From an uncultured Lachnospiraceae bacterium (GTDB lineage Bacteria > Bacillota > Clostridia > Lachnospirales > Lachnospiraceae): DNA of 7,795 bases. The stretch is from contig CAJOQO010000156.1 in NCBI GenBank assembly GCA_905236545.1, positions 1 through 7,795 of the forward strand. The letters run 5' to 3'. Shown in pieces: positions 6,526 through 7,795 of this stretch (its first letter is position 1; each line of letters begins with the position of its first letter). The position numbers and the translations under genes were made by a program. Under the pieces are notes generated by a model that searched no databases, was not told the origin of the DNA, and saw only the letters and a program-made list of their open reading frames with translations.

Positions 6526-6545
6526 GTATGTCAACCGTTTCACTT
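6526..6545. promoter_or_regulatory. Operator-like site in the regulator's promoter region
   Basis: The plus strand reads ATGTCAACCGTTTCACTTAA from 6528, with an AA-N-CG-N-TT core typical of LacI-family operators. It shares the half ATGTCAAYCGTTT with the stronger palindrome at 5244-5263. The right half is imperfect. Its position at the predicted transcription start would suit autorepression. The 13 bases GTATGTCAACCGT (6526-6538) recur exactly at 5398-5410. Confidence 0.45.
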
Positions 6546-6574
6546 AACCTAGCATCTGCTTATACGGATGTCAA
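6546..6574 (-). promoter_or_regulatory. Candidate promoter of the LacI-type regulator
   Basis: On the minus strand a perfect -35 box TTGACA (6574-6569) is followed after 17 bp by TAGGTT (6551-6546), a weak -10. A second TTGACA (6590-6585) lies 16 bp further upstream but has no well-spaced -10. The predicted transcript would begin near 6540, inside the operator-like sequence at 6545-6526, leaving a leader of about 135 nt before the regulator ATG. The rest of the gene-free stretch 6405-6734 holds the fructokinase terminator and no further feature that I can support. Confidence 0.4.
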
Positions 6575-6610
6575 TCATGCGATCTGTCAAGATTTCGATG
6601 AAATTTTCGT

Positions 6611-6657
6611 GAAAACGACGGAAAGCTCCCCCCTCTTTCGGGGAGGAGCTTTCCGTC
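6611..6657 (-). terminator. Rho-independent terminator after the fructokinase gene
   Basis: A perfect 13-bp inverted repeat (6617-6629 with 6645-6657) is extended inward by CCCC/GGGG (6630-6633 with 6640-6643, one bulged base at 6644) around a 6-nt loop. Read on the minus strand, the stem is followed by GTTTTC. It lies about 78 nt after the fructokinase stop and separates that unit from the repressor gene. Two smaller hairpins lie between it and the stop: one spanning the stop codon (6726-6731 with 6737-6742), and CCTGA/TCAGG at 6716-6728, which is followed a few bases later by six T residues. A third repeat, ACAGGG/CCCTGT, is at 6676-6691. Confidence 0.75.
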
Positions 6658-6734
6658 TCTGATTCATCCTGCGTTACAGGGAACGCCCTGTCCACTATGC
6701 AAAAAACACAGGGATCCTGAGCGTCAGGCTTCCT

Positions 6735-7709
6735 TTAAGCCTTAAGTCTGGTTCCGGCAAGCAGTTCAACTTCTTCCAGGGTCGGCATCACCCGGAGCGC
6801 GCCTTTGCGCGTCGTGATCAAAGATGCGGCTGCGTTCGCGTAGGTCAGGAGCTCCATAAGGTTCTCCTGTGTCAGACTGTCAAGTCCGTACTTCAAAACC
6901 GTGTGGATCGAGGTCGCGCAGAAGGTATCCCCCGCCCCGGTGGTCTCGATGGTGTTGTCCTGCAGGAAAGGAGCCGACTCGACACGCATCCCCTTATAAT
7001 AGGCTCTGCTGCCCTCCCTGCCCATCGTGATCAGGATCAGCGGAATGTGATACCTGTCGATCAGCATCTGCGCTCCTTTGTCATAATCGTCCGTCCCGCA
7101 CATAAACTCCACTTCATTGTCGGAGATTTTCAGGAGATCGCATTTCCCGAGGCCGTACGCAATCTCCGCCTTCGCATCCTCCAGGCTCTTCCACAGCGGC
7201 TCTCTGAGGTTGGGGTCAAACGAGATCACCGCTCCCGCTTCCTTTGCGACATCGATCGCATATCTGGTCGCTTCCCGTACCCCTTCATGGGTGGAGGAAA
7301 GCGTTCCGAAATGAAATACCTTTGTGTTTTTGAGAAGGTTCGTATCAACCTCCTCCTTCCTCAGCATCATGTCCGCGCCCGGATCCCTGTAGAAAGAAAA
7401 GTCTCTGTCTCCGTCTTCAAAGGTCTGTACAAAAGCCAGTGTCGTATGAACCTTCCCGTCCTCAAGAATCGATTTCGTATCGATCCCGCAGCTTCCCACC
7501 GCTTCCAGCAGCAGCCTGCCAAACATGTCTTTCCCGACTTTCCCGATAAAGGCGGTTTTCCTGCCATAGTTCTGAAGCATGGACAGAACATTGCCGGGTG
7601 CCCCTCCGGGATTCACTTCCAGCAACGGGTTGCCCTGCGCGCTCAGCCCGCTCTCCGTAAAGTCGATCAACAATTCTCCAAGTGCAACAACATCATACTC
7701 TTTATTCAT
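6735..7709 (-). CDS. PfkB-family carbohydrate kinase, probable fructokinase
   Basis: This 324-residue protein has the length and motif order of bacterial PfkB fructokinases, which use ATP to make fructose 6-phosphate in the cytoplasm. Visible motifs are the N-terminal GELLIDF strand (11-17), the sugar-site GGAPGNV signature (35-41), FYRDPGAD (106-113), SFDPNLR (163-169), ISDNEVEF (195-202), and the second PfkB signature ETTGAGDTF (255-263), in which Asp261 is the expected catalytic base of the GAGD anion hole. The start is supported by GGAGG at 7721-7717, 7 nt upstream of the ATG. It lies upstream of the repressor and the fructoside importer/GH32 operon, which fits phosphorylation of fructose released by GH32. 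Fructose specificity is inferred from context and from the DPGAD/GGAPGN pattern. Other PfkB sugars, such as 2-keto-3-deoxygluconate or tagatose 6-phosphate, cannot be excluded by eye. No frameshift or missing motif was seen. Confidence 0.9.
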   Translation of the reverse strand: MNKEYDVVALGELLIDFTESGLSAQGNPLLEVNPGGAPGNVLSMLQNYGRKTAFIGKVGKDMFGRLLLEAVGSCGIDTKSILEDGKVHTTLAFVQTFEDGDRDFSFYRDPGADMMLRKEEVDTNLLKNTKVFHFGTLSSTHEGVREATRYAIDVAKEAGAVISFDPNLREPLWKSLEDAKAEIAYGLGKCDLLKISDNEVEFMCGTDDYDKGAQMLIDRYHIPLILITMGREGSRAYYKGMRVESAPFLQDNTIETTGAGDTFCATSIHTVLKYGLDSLTQENLMELLTYANAAASLITTRKGALRVMPTLEEVELLAGTRLKA

Positions 7710-7795
7710 GGATCAGCCTCCGTGCCCAGTACCAGGCTGAAAAGCGTCAGGAGCAGTCCTTCCACGCCAGTCATGCCTGTCCGCAGTTTTCCGGG
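7706..7795 (-). CDS. Possible 3' end of an upstream gene (partial, unidentified)
   Basis: One minus-strand frame is open from the window edge to a TGA at 7708-7706 that overlaps the fructokinase ATG as ATGA, the classic arrangement for translational coupling. The visible 29 residues end in ...LTLFSLVLGTEADP and use many CTG/CTC/GGC codons like the neighbouring genes. No promoter or terminator is visible between this frame and the fructokinase. A second frame is also open to a TGA at 7715-7713, so the assignment is uncertain. The tail is too short to recognise a family, and I assign no function. Confidence 0.4.
   Translation of the reverse strand, partial: PGKLRTGMTGVEGLLLTLFSLVLGTEADP

Noticed and set aside
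6530..6545. A CcpA cre site in the regulator promoter region
   Set aside because: The minus strand reads GTGAAACGGTTGACA, but the central CG is one base out of register with the cre consensus.

Overview
The window looks like a chromosomal carbohydrate-utilisation locus of a Gram-positive, Clostridia-like Firmicute, plausibly a gut Lachnospiraceae relative. I infer this from the strong AGGAGG-type ribosome binding sites, a CIRCE (HrcA) operator, the CUT1 ABC importer style and the intermediate GC content; I cannot name the species. All six complete genes lie on the minus strand, so transcription runs from high to low coordinates.

Layout in the direction of transcription: (1) 7795-7706, the possible 3' end of an upstream gene whose stop overlaps the next start as ATGA. 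(2) 7709-6735, a PfkB-family fructokinase, followed by a strong terminator hairpin at 6657-6611. (3) 6600-6405, a regulator promoter region with operator-like repeats. (4) 6404-5424, a LacI-family repressor, with its own terminator at 5392-5346. (5) 5263-5223, a promoter whose -35 box lies inside a good LacI-type palindrome. (6) 5129-361, an operon encoding a sugar-binding protein, two CUT1 permeases that overlap by one base, and a cytoplasmic GH32 fructosidase. Two stable intercistronic hairpins interrupt the operon, and it ends at a bidirectional terminator at 286-232. (7) 169-1, the start of a separate, probably heat-shock-controlled transcription unit running off the left edge: a CIRCE element laid over a sigma-A promoter, then a leader with an 11-bp perfect inverted repeat.

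How the genes work together (inference from families and order): the binding protein and permeases import sucrose or short fructo-oligosaccharides, the GH32 enzyme hydrolyses them in the cytoplasm, and the fructokinase phosphorylates the released fructose. The LacI protein most likely represses the transporter operon and perhaps itself. No ATPase gene is present, so a shared MsmX/MsmK-type ATPase encoded elsewhere is expected.

The locus itself is a fairly ordinary fructoside-utilisation system. The points most worth a second look are the CIRCE-controlled unit at the left edge, the repeated TGTCAA-containing operator half-sites around the regulator, the binding protein lacking a lipobox cysteine, and the large GC-rich hairpin before the GH32 gene. 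I saw no mobile element, CRISPR array, tRNA or rRNA.
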